Assembly (NCBI RefSeq): GCF_017329605.1
Contig: NZ_JAFMTY010000014.1
Location: 1 to 64,000, forward strand
Direction: 5' to 3'
DNA length: 64,000 nucleotides
Origin: Alicyclobacillus fructus
GTDB taxonomy: Bacteria; Bacillota; Bacilli; Alicyclobacillales; Alicyclobacillaceae
Within the stretch, counting starts at the first letter, position 1. Each line of letters starts with the position of its first letter. The position numbers and the translations under genes were made by a program. The notes under the pieces were generated by a model. The model was not told the origin of the DNA and ran no database searches. It worked only from the letters and a program-made list of their open reading frames with translations. This document shows, piece after piece, positions 50,146-58,352 of this stretch.

Positions 50146-50207
50146 GAACCCTTGTCGACAACCCGGTGCCCGCCGACCACCCGTCTTCCAAAGGAGCGCA
50201 TGCTGCT

Positions 50208-51902
50208 TTGAACCGTCACTTTCGCCGCGTTTCTTCCCACGCCCTGCTCGCGGCCGGGCTCACGGTGCCTCTTTGCGCCGCGTGGGCGTTATACGGACGC
50301 GCGCATGAACTGCTGTGGGTGATCATCGCCGTCGCGTGCGGCGTTGAATGCTTGCCCCTTCACCTGCCCGGCGGACGCCGGTGGTCCATGGGGGTCGTTT
50401 GTTACGTGTGGGCCGCCGCGCAATGCGGCTTCGCGGCGGCGAGCACCACCATTCTGTTCGGCGCGATCGCGGCCTTCGTTCGTTCCATCGACAGCAAGGT
50501 CTCGCGCCTCCACCTGAGGCGCCTGCTGGTGTCGCTTGGCACCCATCAAGTCGCCCTGATTCCGGCGTCCTTCGCGCTTCAGGGTGCGGCGATGCTCCCC
50601 GCGTTTCTCCGCGCGGGCCTTGCCGCCGTCGTGTTCGAGCTGGTTCGCCTCGCCGCGCTGGCCTGCCTCGAGGGCTCCATCAGCCAGATTCGGACCATGG
50701 CCGCGGCCTGGCACAGCTTCGTACCGGCCATCTTGCTCATTCCGGCGTCGCTCGCGGCCCTGCTCGCCGGAAGCCCAGACTGGAGGGTCGCCCTTCCCGC
50801 CGCGGCGCTGCTCCTGGGCCTGCTGTGGGTCTCCCGCGCCTACTCGCGGCTCGCGCGAGAGTCCGAGGCCGCGCGGGAACCGTCGCCTGCGCTGGCGCAC
50901 AACACCGCCGATCTCGTCCTGATGGCGGAGCCAAGCGGCGAGATCACGTTCGCCTCCCCGGGATTCCTGGCATCCATCGGGATCGGCGAGGATGCCCTGC
51001 TCGGCCGGTCGATCTTCGACCTCGTCGCACCCGAAGACTTCGCGCGTTTCGACGAGCTGTTCACGCCCGCTGGCGCCGATGGGCAAGGACACGACCTCGC
51101 GCTTGAAATCGAAGGCACTCGTGTGGAGGTGGAAATGCGGGTGACCCCCGTGCACCAGGGTGCACAGGCGCCCGAGCGCTACATCCTCCAGGCGCGCGAT
51201 CTCACCCCGCGCCTTCGCCAAGAGTCCCTGCGCCGGCGAGCCGAGCGGCTCGCGGCCGTCGGCGATCTCGCCGCGAGCATCGCGCACGAGTTTCGCAACC
51301 CTTTGACGACCGTCATGGGTTTTGCACAATTGCTTCGATCCCAACTGGATGAACTCGCGCCGGGGACGTACGAGGCCGTCTGGGCCGAGCTCGAGCGCAT
51401 GAAGGACGTGACCGATTCCCTGATGGTCCTCGCCAAACCGGAGGCCGCAGAGCGCGGCCCATGCGATCTCGCCGAGATCGCGCAGGCGGCCGTTCGCGTC
51501 TGCGAACCCATGGCGCTGGAACAAGGCGTCCCGCTCGACGTCGGCCCCCTCCCGTCCGCGCGCGTGCTCGGCCACCCCGGCCAACTGCGGCAAATGACGG
51601 TTCATCTTTTGCGGAACGCCATCGAGGCGGCCGCGGAAACGCGCGGGCGAGTGAGTCTGTGGATTCAGGTCACCGATGCCGAGGCCATCCTACAACTTCG
51701 CGACACGGGCCCGGGCATCCCGGAGGGGTGGCTGGACCACCTCGGGGAGCCGCAGTATCGCACGCGGGAAAAAGGGACGGGGCTGGGGCTGATGGTGGTT
51801 CACCGCGTGGTGCAGTTGCACGGAGGCCACATTCGCATCTGGCGCACGGACGATCCCCGGGGCACAGCCATCGAAGTGCGACTGCCCAGGCTCCGGAAGT
51901 AG
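50208..51902 (+). CDS. Membrane sensor histidine kinase with PAS domain
   Basis: A 564-aa kinase starting at TTG 50208 behind AAAGGAG. About six membrane helices occupy residues 10-215 with little extracellular loop, resembling KinB-like or MASE-type input domains. A PAS domain (about 228-330: LVLMAEPSGEITFASPGFLA, GRSIFDLVAPEDF) follows. The H-box is AASIAHEFRNPLTTVMGFAQ with His360, and HATPase motifs are HLLRNAIEAA, DTGPGIP and GTGLGLMVVHRVV. No response regulator is adjacent. A phosphorelay (sporulation) kinase is the best guess. Confidence 0.88.
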   Translation: MNRHFRRVSSHALLAAGLTVPLCAAWALYGRAHELLWVIIAVACGVECLPLHLPGGRRWSMGVVCYVWAAAQCGFAAASTTILFGAIAAFVRSIDSKVSRLHLRRLLVSLGTHQVALIPASFALQGAAMLPAFLRAGLAAVVFELVRLAALACLEGSISQIRTMAAAWHSFVPAILLIPASLAALLAGSPDWRVALPAAALLLGLLWVSRAYSRLARESEAAREPSPALAHNTADLVLMAEPSGEITFASPGFLASIGIGEDALLGRSIFDLVAPEDFARFDELFTPAGADGQGHDLALEIEGTRVEVEMRVTPVHQGAQAPERYILQARDLTPRLRQESLRRRAERLAAVGDLAASIAHEFRNPLTTVMGFAQLLRSQLDELAPGTYEAVWAELERMKDVTDSLMVLAKPEAAERGPCDLAEIAQAAVRVCEPMALEQGVPLDVGPLPSARVLGHPGQLRQMTVHLLRNAIEAAAETRGRVSLWIQVTDAEAILQLRDTGPGIPEGWLDHLGEPQYRTREKGTGLGLMVVHRVVQLHGGHIRIWRTDDPRGTAIEVRLPRLRK

Positions 51903-51937
51903 TCCGCGCCTCGCCCCCGCCTTTCCAAAGGCTCTCT

Positions 51938-51967
51938 TTGACAGACAAGCCCGTCATGTCTTATAAA
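51938..51967 (+). promoter_or_regulatory. Sigma-A promoter of the DUF3311/symporter operon
   Basis: TTGACA (51938-51943) and TATAAA (51962-51967) are separated by 18 bp. Predicted transcription begins near 51974, about 95 bp before the first start codon, placing the cre site and an inverted repeat in the leader. Confidence 0.75.
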
Positions 51968-51986
51968 TGATGACGAGCTGCCTTTC

Positions 51987-52000
51987 TGTAAGCGTTGACA
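51987..52000 (+). promoter_or_regulatory. Catabolite responsive element (cre)
   Basis: TGTAAGCGTTGACA fits the Bacillus cre consensus TGWAANCGNTNWCA at every fixed position. It lies about 13-26 bp after the predicted transcription start, where CcpA-HPr(Ser-P) usually represses by blocking polymerase. Confidence 0.8.
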
Positions 52001-52011
52001 GCCGGAGAGAC

Positions 52012-52029
52012 TAAACAATCGGTTGTTTA
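52012..52029 (+). promoter_or_regulatory. Inverted repeat downstream of the cre site
   Basis: TAAACAA and TTGTTTA form a perfect 7-bp inverted repeat around tcgg, in the leader of the DUF3311 gene. It could be an operator for a pathway-specific regulator; the protein is unknown. Confidence 0.5.
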
Positions 52030-52069
52030 CAGGGGCAAGCGCCAGCCAAGCGGAAAGGAGGTGCACACG

Positions 52070-52282
52070 GTGAACGAGACACAGAAGCCGTCCACGAAGG
52101 CGAAGCGGTGGTGGTACCTGCTCATTCTCGCGCCCGTCATCGGATCGCTCTTCCCCGGTCTGTATGGCTCCCTCAAACCGGAACTCTGGGGCATCCCGTA
52201 CTTTTACTGGTATCAGATGCTCTGGATCATCATCGCGGCCATCATCACAGCGTTCCTCTACAACATTCTCAAAGACGACTGA
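52070..52282 (+). CDS. DUF3311 membrane protein (symporter small subunit-like)
   Basis: A 70-aa protein starting at GTG 52070 behind GGAAAGGAGG. Two hydrophobic helices (WWYLLILAPVIGSLFPGLYG and YQMLWIIIAAIITAFLYNIL) are separated by IPYFYW, the DUF3311 pattern. This small protein is encoded next to sodium:solute symporters in Firmicutes (YhjC-YhjB in B. subtilis). It ends 18 bp before the symporter gene; the two probably work together. Confidence 0.85.
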   Translation: MNETQKPSTKAKRWWYLLILAPVIGSLFPGLYGSLKPELWGIPYFYWYQMLWIIIAAIITAFLYNILKDD

Positions 52283-52300
52283 GGGTAAGGGGGTGAACTC

Positions 52301-53812
52301 ATGCAGATCAACTGGACTGCGTTCTCTATTTTTATTATTTTCTTTCTCTTCGTCGCCGTCCTCGGTTTCGTCGCGGCGAGATGGCGCCGAGGCGATTTGT
52401 CCCAATTGGAAGAGTGGGGGCTCGCGGGACGCCGCTTTGGCACGCTCATCACCTGGTTCCTCGTCGGCGGCGATCTCTACACCGCCTACACCTTCATCGC
52501 CGTGCCGGGACTCATGTACGGGAAAGGCGCGCTCGGCTTTTACGCCGTGCCGTACACGACCGTGGTCTATCCCATCTTCCTGCTGATCCTTCCGCGGTTC
52601 TGGTCGGTGGCTCGAGCCAAGGGCTACGTCACCGCCTCCGACTTCGTGCAGGGGCGTTACGGCGATCGCCTGCTGTCCTTCGCCGTGGCGCTGACGGGGA
52701 TTGTCGCGACCATTCCGTACATTGCCCTTCAGCTCACGGGCATGCAGGCCGTGATCACGGCCATGGGCATTCCGGGCAGCTGGCCTCTCATCATCGCTTT
52801 CATCATCCTGGCCCTGTTCGCGTACACGAGCGGCCTTCGCGCGCCGGCCATGATCGCGATTGTCAAAGACCTGATGATCTACATCACCATCATCGTGGCC
52901 GTCATTCTCATCCCCATCAAGCTGGGCGGATTCGGCCCCATCTTCCACGCGTCCGCGGCGGCGCTCGCCAAGCATCATCCGCCGGGATCCATCGCGCTGT
53001 CGCCGAAGCTGTACGCGACGTACGGCACCCTGGCGCTCGGCTCCGCGCTCGCGCTCTTCCTGTACCCGCACGCCGTGACGGGCGTGTTCAGCGCGTCGAG
53101 CCGCCGCGTCGTGAAGCGGAACATGGCGCTTCTTCCGGCCTATTCGTTCGCACTGGGCATCATCGCACTCCTCGGTTACATGGCGCTCGCGGCCGGCGTC
53201 CACACCAAGTCGACGAGCGAAGCCGTCCCGCTTCTGTTCCTGAAGGAGTTCCCGACGTGGTTCGCAGGCTTCGGCTTCGCCGCCATCGGCATTGGCGCCC
53301 TGGTGCCCGCGGCCATCATGTCCATCGCGTCGGCCAACCTGTTCACGCGCAACATCTACAAGGCGTTCTTCGTGCAAAACGCCTCGCCTGAACACGAGGC
53401 GCGCGTCGCCAAAATCGTGTCGCTCATCATCATCCTGCTGGCGCTGGTGTTCATCCTCGGATTTCCGCAGCAGTACGCCATCAGCATGCAGCAGGTGGGC
53501 GGCATCCTCATCCTGCAGACCCTGCCCACGGTCGTGTTCGGCCTGTTCACGCGCTGGTTCCACCGCAGAGGGCTCTTCCTCGGCTGGCTCGTGGGCATTG
53601 TGCTCGGCGTCCTCATGTGGGCGAGCACAGGCTATCAATCCACGAGCTACACGGTCGGCGGCGTGACGGCGTACGCCGGCATCTGGGCGCTCATCGTCAA
53701 CATCGTGATCGCGCTCGTCTTCAGCGCCATCTTCCGGGCCATGGGCCTGTCGAACGGCGAAGACGAGACGAGCCCGTCCGACTATCGGATCGACGTGGAG
53801 ACAACCGCCTGA
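52301..53812 (+). CDS. Sodium:solute symporter family transporter
   Basis: A 503-aa secondary transporter with about 13 membrane helices. SSS hallmarks: EEWGLAGRRFGTLITWFLVG near the N-terminus, GYVTASDFVQGRYGDRLLSF, and GFAAIGIGALVPAAIMSIAS late. ATG 52301 follows AAGGGGGTG. Related YhjB/PanF-like symporters import carboxylates or small nutrients by sodium coupling. The cre site upstream suggests an alternative carbon source; the substrate is not determinable. Confidence 0.88.
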   Translation: MQINWTAFSIFIIFFLFVAVLGFVAARWRRGDLSQLEEWGLAGRRFGTLITWFLVGGDLYTAYTFIAVPGLMYGKGALGFYAVPYTTVVYPIFLLILPRFWSVARAKGYVTASDFVQGRYGDRLLSFAVALTGIVATIPYIALQLTGMQAVITAMGIPGSWPLIIAFIILALFAYTSGLRAPAMIAIVKDLMIYITIIVAVILIPIKLGGFGPIFHASAAALAKHHPPGSIALSPKLYATYGTLALGSALALFLYPHAVTGVFSASSRRVVKRNMALLPAYSFALGIIALLGYMALAAGVHTKSTSEAVPLLFLKEFPTWFAGFGFAAIGIGALVPAAIMSIASANLFTRNIYKAFFVQNASPEHEARVAKIVSLIIILLALVFILGFPQQYAISMQQVGGILILQTLPTVVFGLFTRWFHRRGLFLGWLVGIVLGVLMWASTGYQSTSYTVGGVTAYAGIWALIVNIVIALVFSAIFRAMGLSNGEDETSPSDYRIDVETTA

Positions 53813-53861
53813 TTCCTTGCAACTGATTCCTATCAAATGCGCGATCGCGGCGCACAACCGC

Positions 53862-53888
53862 ACGGGAGCCCCGCTGGGCCCCCGTTTC
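53862..53888 (+). terminator. Terminator after the symporter gene
   Basis: Stem ACGGGaGCCC/GGGCcCCCGT with a 4-nt loop, followed by TTTC on the plus strand, about 50 bp past the symporter stop. Confidence 0.6.
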
Positions 53889-53900
53889 TGTGCATCCACC

Positions 53901-54563
53901 TCATGCGCGGCGCGCCGAGGTGCATGGATACAGCGTTCGCGCGAGGATCTCGCCCAAGGCGACGTTCACCGCGATGCTCAGCCAGACGGCGACGGCGTAG
54001 GCCGTGGCGAACGGAAGCCCGGCGGCGTGCACGCCGAACCAGGTGAAGCCGCGGTTCAGCGCGTTCGTGTCGAGGAACATGTAGCTCCGCACCGCCCAGC
54101 GCCTGTGTCCATCCGGGCGGAGCTTTCGGGCCATCCAGTACACGAGAAACGCGGCCACCAGCCAGTACACGTTCAGCAGGTTGAACGCCACCGTGACCAT
54201 CTCGCCGCCTGTCGCCTCCGGCGCGAGGTAGCCGCTTGTCCCGTCCACCCCGAGAACGCTCAAAAGGTACGCGTATCCCACCGCCCGATGCAGAGCCGGG
54301 CGAGATGGCGCCCGCGTGAGGACGAAGTTCATGGCGCCCGCCAGAATCGCGACCAATGCCGAAGCCACGTGAATGTGAAGCGCAACGAGCCATGCGCCGC
54401 GCGTGATGTGGTGCACGGCACCCACTTTGTGCGACAGGAACGACACATCGCCGGGATCGACCACGAAACTTTGCACAATCATGCAGGCGATGTAGAGCGC
54501 TGCCGCAAACAGGAAGGCCCAGGCAAAACCGCCGGGCCTCTTGTCCGGGTTTCGAAACAACAT
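53901..54563 (-). CDS. DUF2306 family membrane protein
   Basis: A 220-aa protein with about six membrane helices. Histidines are placed at helix ends (VGAVHHITRGAWLVALHIHV, LHRAVGYAYLL), plus RRWAVRSYMFLDTNALNRGF, a pattern of the DUF2306 group related to cytochrome-like YozB/DUF420 proteins. ATG 54563 lies behind GGAGGG. It is 65 bp downstream of the glucuronidase gene on the same strand but is probably unrelated to it. Function unknown. Confidence 0.75.
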   Translation of the reverse strand: MLFRNPDKRPGGFAWAFLFAAALYIACMIVQSFVVDPGDVSFLSHKVGAVHHITRGAWLVALHIHVASALVAILAGAMNFVLTRAPSRPALHRAVGYAYLLSVLGVDGTSGYLAPEATGGEMVTVAFNLLNVYWLVAAFLVYWMARKLRPDGHRRWAVRSYMFLDTNALNRGFTWFGVHAAGLPFATAYAVAVWLSIAVNVALGEILARTLYPCTSARRA

Positions 54564-54628
54564 GCAGGGAATCCCTCCATCGGCCAGACTCCGGCGTTCC
54601 CTTCTCGGCCGACCCCTGGGATTCCTGC

Positions 54629-56704
54629 TCACGGATAGATGTGACGCCCCCGTTCGTCCGCAATGCCACACTTTCGATAAAAATACGTGTTGATCACGTC
54701 CCGCCATTCCGTCGCGCGGAGCAACTGATCCTCCAGCCGCGCGAGCACGCGCTCGTACCGGACGGGATCGATCCACCCCGACAGTCGCCGCCACGCCTCG
54801 ATCATCCACGCCACCGCCTCCACGCCGTCGTAGTGCGTATCGTAAATGTGCTGGATGACCGTCTTCCCCGAGTGAAGGACGTGCGTGTACGGCACGTGGT
54901 GGAAGAACAGAAGCAACTCGTCGGGGCACGTCTCCAAGCTTTCGTACAGGCTCCGCACGGGCTCGTGGTACTGGCCGGTGTAACCCGTCCCCGTGGCCAT
55001 GGTCCGATCCACGCCGATGCCCTGCCAATCCGCATAGTGATACGTGCCCCACTTCGAGTACTCGTACCCCTCCGGGTTCGGCCCGTCATGATGGCCGGGA
55101 TTCACCATCCATCCCACGCCCAGCGGCGCGGTGTACGCCTCATACGCGGGCCACGAGGCCATCAGGATGCCCGTGAGCGTGCGGACGACGTCCACATGGT
55201 CCCCGTACGTGAGCCGCGCCCACTCCCGCGCGATCTCGGCCGGATCGAGCGACGGATCCCAGGCGAGGCGGCCAAACGCGTACAGGTTGGCCTGCGCCAG
55301 CGAGTGCCCGGTCCAGTTGGGATCATCGCCCACGTTGGCCACGCCTGCCACGCCCCCGTGCGGCCGCCCGAACAAGCTGCCGCTCGCGATCTCGGCGACC
55401 GTCGATCCCGGCCCGCGTGCGTGCGTGTCGAAGTCGAGCACCTCTTTCCACATCGGCGCGAGATAACAGACGTGGCGTTGCTGCCCCGTGTACTCCTGTG
55501 TGATCTGAAACTCGAGCATCACATTTGTCGAGGAAAGTCCGCCGAAGAGCGGCGAGACGGGCTCGCGCACCTGGAAGTCCATGGGCCCATTTTTGATTTG
55601 GATGAGGACGTTGTCCAAAAAGCGCCCGTCGAGCGGCACGAAGTGGTCGTATGCCGCGCGGGCGCGATCGGCCCGCCTGTCGCGCCAGTCCATCAGGCAG
55701 TTGTACACGAAGGCGCGCCAGATCACGACGCCGCCGTGCGGCGCAAGCGCGCGGGCGAGCATGTTCGCGCCGTCGGCATGATCGCGCCCGTACGTGAACG
55801 GTCCCGGGCGAAACTCGGAGTCCGCCTTCACGAGGAAGCCGCCGAAGTCCGGGATGTGCCGGTAGATGCGATCCGCAGCCGCTCGCCACCAAGCCTGCAC
55901 GCGCTCATCGAGCGGATCGGCGGTGGGAAGATGGCCGAGATCGACCGGGCTCGCGAAGTTGACGCTCAAAAAGATCCGGATGCCGTAAGGCCGGAAGATG
56001 TCAGCCAGCCGAGCAATGTCTGGCAGATACTCGTCGGTCAAGAAACGGGTCTCCACTTCGTGCACGTTGACGTTGTTGATCGCGACGGCGTTCACGCCGA
56101 CGGACGCGATCAGGCGAGCGTAGTCCGCCACCCGCCTCTCGTCAAAATCGATGTTTCCGCGCCGAAAGAACAACGACTTGCCCGCGTATCCGCGCTCAAT
56201 GGTCCCGTCGGCGTTGTCCCAGTGATCCAACATGCGCCAGGCGTTCTTCGGCGACGAGGTGCAGGCTTCGTTCAGCGCTTCTCCGAGCCGCAGACGGCGG
56301 ATCAAGTGGAACGTCCCGTAGAGCACGCCCGCGGCGCTCCGCGAGGCGACGGCGGCGCCCCCTTCGGGCACCGGCACGATGGCATACGCCTCGTCCGAGG
56401 GCGCATGCGCAAGTGCGATCTGCGCGGCTTCACGCAGTCCCTCCGGCAACGCCGACAGGAGCCCGAGCGCGATGCAAGCCCCTTCCGGCGCGTGTTCCTT
56501 GGAGTTGTCGGCGCGCGCCGGTTCTTCGCCGAACGCGGCGCGAACCGCCCGCCTCCACTCTGCCTCCGCAGTCGCGAGAACGGGATCCTCCGGCGGCCCG
56601 TAGACGGCGAGCCGGCGCACTGCGGGCGGCAACTCCCAAGACAGCGGGCTTTCCTGCAGCCACGCGTCGTAGTCGAGATCGCCCGATGTCGACATGTCTC
56701 TCAT
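54629..56704 (-). CDS. aguA: Alpha-glucuronidase, GH67
   Basis: A 691-aa intracellular enzyme removing 4-O-methyl-glucuronic acid from glucuronoxylo-oligosaccharides. Length and sequence match GH67: [43 protein letters not shown] with acid Glu297, Asp376 in [11 protein letters not shown] and Glu404 in [10 protein letters not shown]; spacings equal those of the Geobacillus catalytic residues E285, D364 and E392. No signal peptide, so imported oligosaccharides are the substrate. It lies 11 bp after the SDR gene and in the same operon as the GntR regulator. Confidence 0.95.
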   Translation of the reverse strand: MRDMSTSGDLDYDAWLQESPLSWELPPAVRRLAVYGPPEDPVLATAEAEWRRAVRAAFGEEPARADNSKEHAPEGACIALGLLSALPEGLREAAQIALAHAPSDEAYAIVPVPEGGAAVASRSAAGVLYGTFHLIRRLRLGEALNEACTSSPKNAWRMLDHWDNADGTIERGYAGKSLFFRRGNIDFDERRVADYARLIASVGVNAVAINNVNVHEVETRFLTDEYLPDIARLADIFRPYGIRIFLSVNFASPVDLGHLPTADPLDERVQAWWRAAADRIYRHIPDFGGFLVKADSEFRPGPFTYGRDHADGANMLARALAPHGGVVIWRAFVYNCLMDWRDRRADRARAAYDHFVPLDGRFLDNVLIQIKNGPMDFQVREPVSPLFGGLSSTNVMLEFQITQEYTGQQRHVCYLAPMWKEVLDFDTHARGPGSTVAEIASGSLFGRPHGGVAGVANVGDDPNWTGHSLAQANLYAFGRLAWDPSLDPAEIAREWARLTYGDHVDVVRTLTGILMASWPAYEAYTAPLGVGWMVNPGHHDGPNPEGYEYSKWGTYHYADWQGIGVDRTMATGTGYTGQYHEPVRSLYESLETCPDELLLFFHHVPYTHVLHSGKTVIQHIYDTHYDGVEAVAWMIEAWRRLSGWIDPVRYERVLARLEDQLLRATEWRDVINTYFYRKCGIADERGRHIYP

Positions 56705-56715
56705 GGCCCTTCACC

Positions 56716-57483
56716 TCACACGTAGCCGTTGGCGAGAAAGCCGCCGTCGGCGATGAGGATGGTGCCGGTCACGTAGTCCGAATCGCTCGACGCAAGAAAC
56801 ACGGCGGGGCCGGCGATGTCCTCGACCTCGCCCATCCGGCCCGCGGGAATGCGCTGGACGAGCTTCTCGGGGTTGTGAATGCCGCGGCGGATGTAGTCGC
56901 GGACGATCTCCGTCATGATGAAGCCGGGACTGATGGCGTTCACCTGGATGTTGTACTTCGCCCACTCCACTGCGAGCGCCTGCGTCAACTGCCGCACGCC
57001 CCCCTTGCTCGCCGCATACGTCGCGCGCTCCGGGATCCCCGCGTGCGCCACGATGGACGTGATGTTGATGATCTTCCCGCCCTGTCCGCGCGCGATCATC
57101 CCCCGGCCCACGGCCTGGCAGAACAGAAACGTCCCGTCCAGGTTGATGTTCAAGCACGTCTTCCATCGTTCAAAGGAGAGATCGGTCGACGGAGCCGCGA
57201 CGGAAATGCCCGCCGCGTTGACCAGGATGTCGATCCGGCCAAACCGCGCCTCAGCCTCCGCGACGACCCGCTCCACATCGGCCGGATTCGACACGTCGCC
57301 CACCAGCGGGAGAGCGGCGCGCCCCGTCTCCGACGCGATTCGCTCGGCCTGACGTTCCAGTTCCGCCTCCGTCCGGCTGACGAGGCATACATCCGCGCCT
57401 TCCAGCGCGAATCTTCGCGCGATCGCCGCGCCAATGCCCCGTCCCCCGCCCGTGACGAGCGCCACCTTGTGCTGCAACCGCAT
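56716..57483 (-). CDS. SDR oxidoreductase, probable hexuronate-pathway reductase
   Basis: A 255-aa classical SDR: VALVTGGGRGIGAAIARRFA, NAAGISV, ITSIVAH with catalytic Ser, YAASKGGVRQL with Tyr and Lys, and SPGFIMTEI. Homologues include gluconate 5-dehydrogenase and fructuronate reductases. Position between a GntR regulator and alpha-glucuronidase suggests reduction of a hexuronate such as fructuronate, but this is inference. ATG 57483 starts 27 bp after the regulator stop. Confidence 0.85.
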   Translation of the reverse strand: MRLQHKVALVTGGGRGIGAAIARRFALEGADVCLVSRTEAELERQAERIASETGRAALPLVGDVSNPADVERVVAEAEARFGRIDILVNAAGISVAAPSTDLSFERWKTCLNINLDGTFLFCQAVGRGMIARGQGGKIINITSIVAHAGIPERATYAASKGGVRQLTQALAVEWAKYNIQVNAISPGFIMTEIVRDYIRRGIHNPEKLVQRIPAGRMGEVEDIAGPAVFLASSDSDYVTGTILIADGGFLANGYV

Positions 57484-57510
57484 ACTCCGCGCCTCCCCGT
57501 TTCGAAGCCA

Positions 57511-58215
57511 TCAAGGGCCAAAGAACGCCGGATGGCGGGCTTTGATTCCCGGCAGATCCTCCATCAGCTTCGACAGGTGATGCTGCATCGCCTGAGCTGA
57601 TCGGTCGGGATCGCCCGCCAAGACGGCCTGAGCCACGCGCTCATGTTCCCCGACGAGCCGTTTCATGCGCTCGGGCTCGAAGAGGGACAACATGCGCACG
57701 CGGTTCAGATGCCCCCGCATCTGCGCCACGATGGCGGACAGCGTCTCGTTGTTGAACTGTTGCAAAAAGATCTGGTGAAACGCGTCGTCCGCGTGCATGA
57801 AGCGAAGCGCGTCGCCCGCCTCAGCCGCCTGCCGCTGATCCTCGAGCGACATCGCCATCTCGCGCTCGAGCCGCGCGTGAAGGGCCGGATCGCGCCCGGC
57901 GTCCTCCGCGACGCGTCGGATGACCGCAAGCTCGAGGCTTTCGCGGACAAAACGGGTCTCCTCGACCTGCCGCTCGGAAATGAGCGCCACCTTCATGCCC
58001 CGTTGAGGCAATACCTCGATCAACCGCTCCATCGCAAGCGCGCGCACGGCTTCGCGCACCGGCGTGCGGCTCATGTTCAACATGCGCGTGAAGTCCGATT
58101 CGTAGACCGTCTGCCCCGGATGCAACCGAAGGGACAAAATCTCCTCGCGGATGGCCTCGTACGCCTGTTCTCCGAGCGTCTTCTTGGCCACGCCATAGGT
58201 CACGCCCGCGATCAC
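57511..58215 (-). CDS. GntR-family (FadR-type) regulator of the glucuronidase operon
   Basis: A 234-aa regulator. HTH region SLRLHPGQTVYESDFTRMLN, then MSRTPVREAVRALAMERLIE; FCD-type C-terminal domain with RESLELAVIRRVAE and DDAFHQIF, GEHERVAQAVLAGD. GTG 58215 follows AAGGAGGTG. First gene of the three-gene operon with the SDR and aguA. A hexuronate or its phosphorylated catabolite is the expected ligand. Confidence 0.88.
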   Translation of the reverse strand: MIAGVTYGVAKKTLGEQAYEAIREEILSLRLHPGQTVYESDFTRMLNMSRTPVREAVRALAMERLIEVLPQRGMKVALISERQVEETRFVRESLELAVIRRVAEDAGRDPALHARLEREMAMSLEDQRQAAEAGDALRFMHADDAFHQIFLQQFNNETLSAIVAQMRGHLNRVRMLSLFEPERMKRLVGEHERVAQAVLAGDPDRSAQAMQHHLSKLMEDLPGIKARHPAFFGP

Positions 58216-58251
58216 GTCTGCACCTCCTTGAGACGACTCTACATCGCCACC

Positions 58252-58281
58252 ATCTTACCGTATACTTGTATACTGACGCAA
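58252..58281 (-). promoter_or_regulatory. Promoter and operator of the GntR-aguA operon
   Basis: On the minus strand TTGCGT (58276-58281) and TAAGAT (58252-58257) are 18 bp apart. The spacer is nearly filled by GTATACAAGTATAC (58260-58273), two GTATAC palindromes around AA, a form typical of FadR-type GntR operators. Autorepression is expected. Confidence 0.7.
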
Positions 58282-58352
58282 TGCGGAGAAGCCAAGAGCC
58301 TCTCCGCGAAACATTCGACGGGCATCGGTCCGTCGGGAATCGTCGGCGCGAA

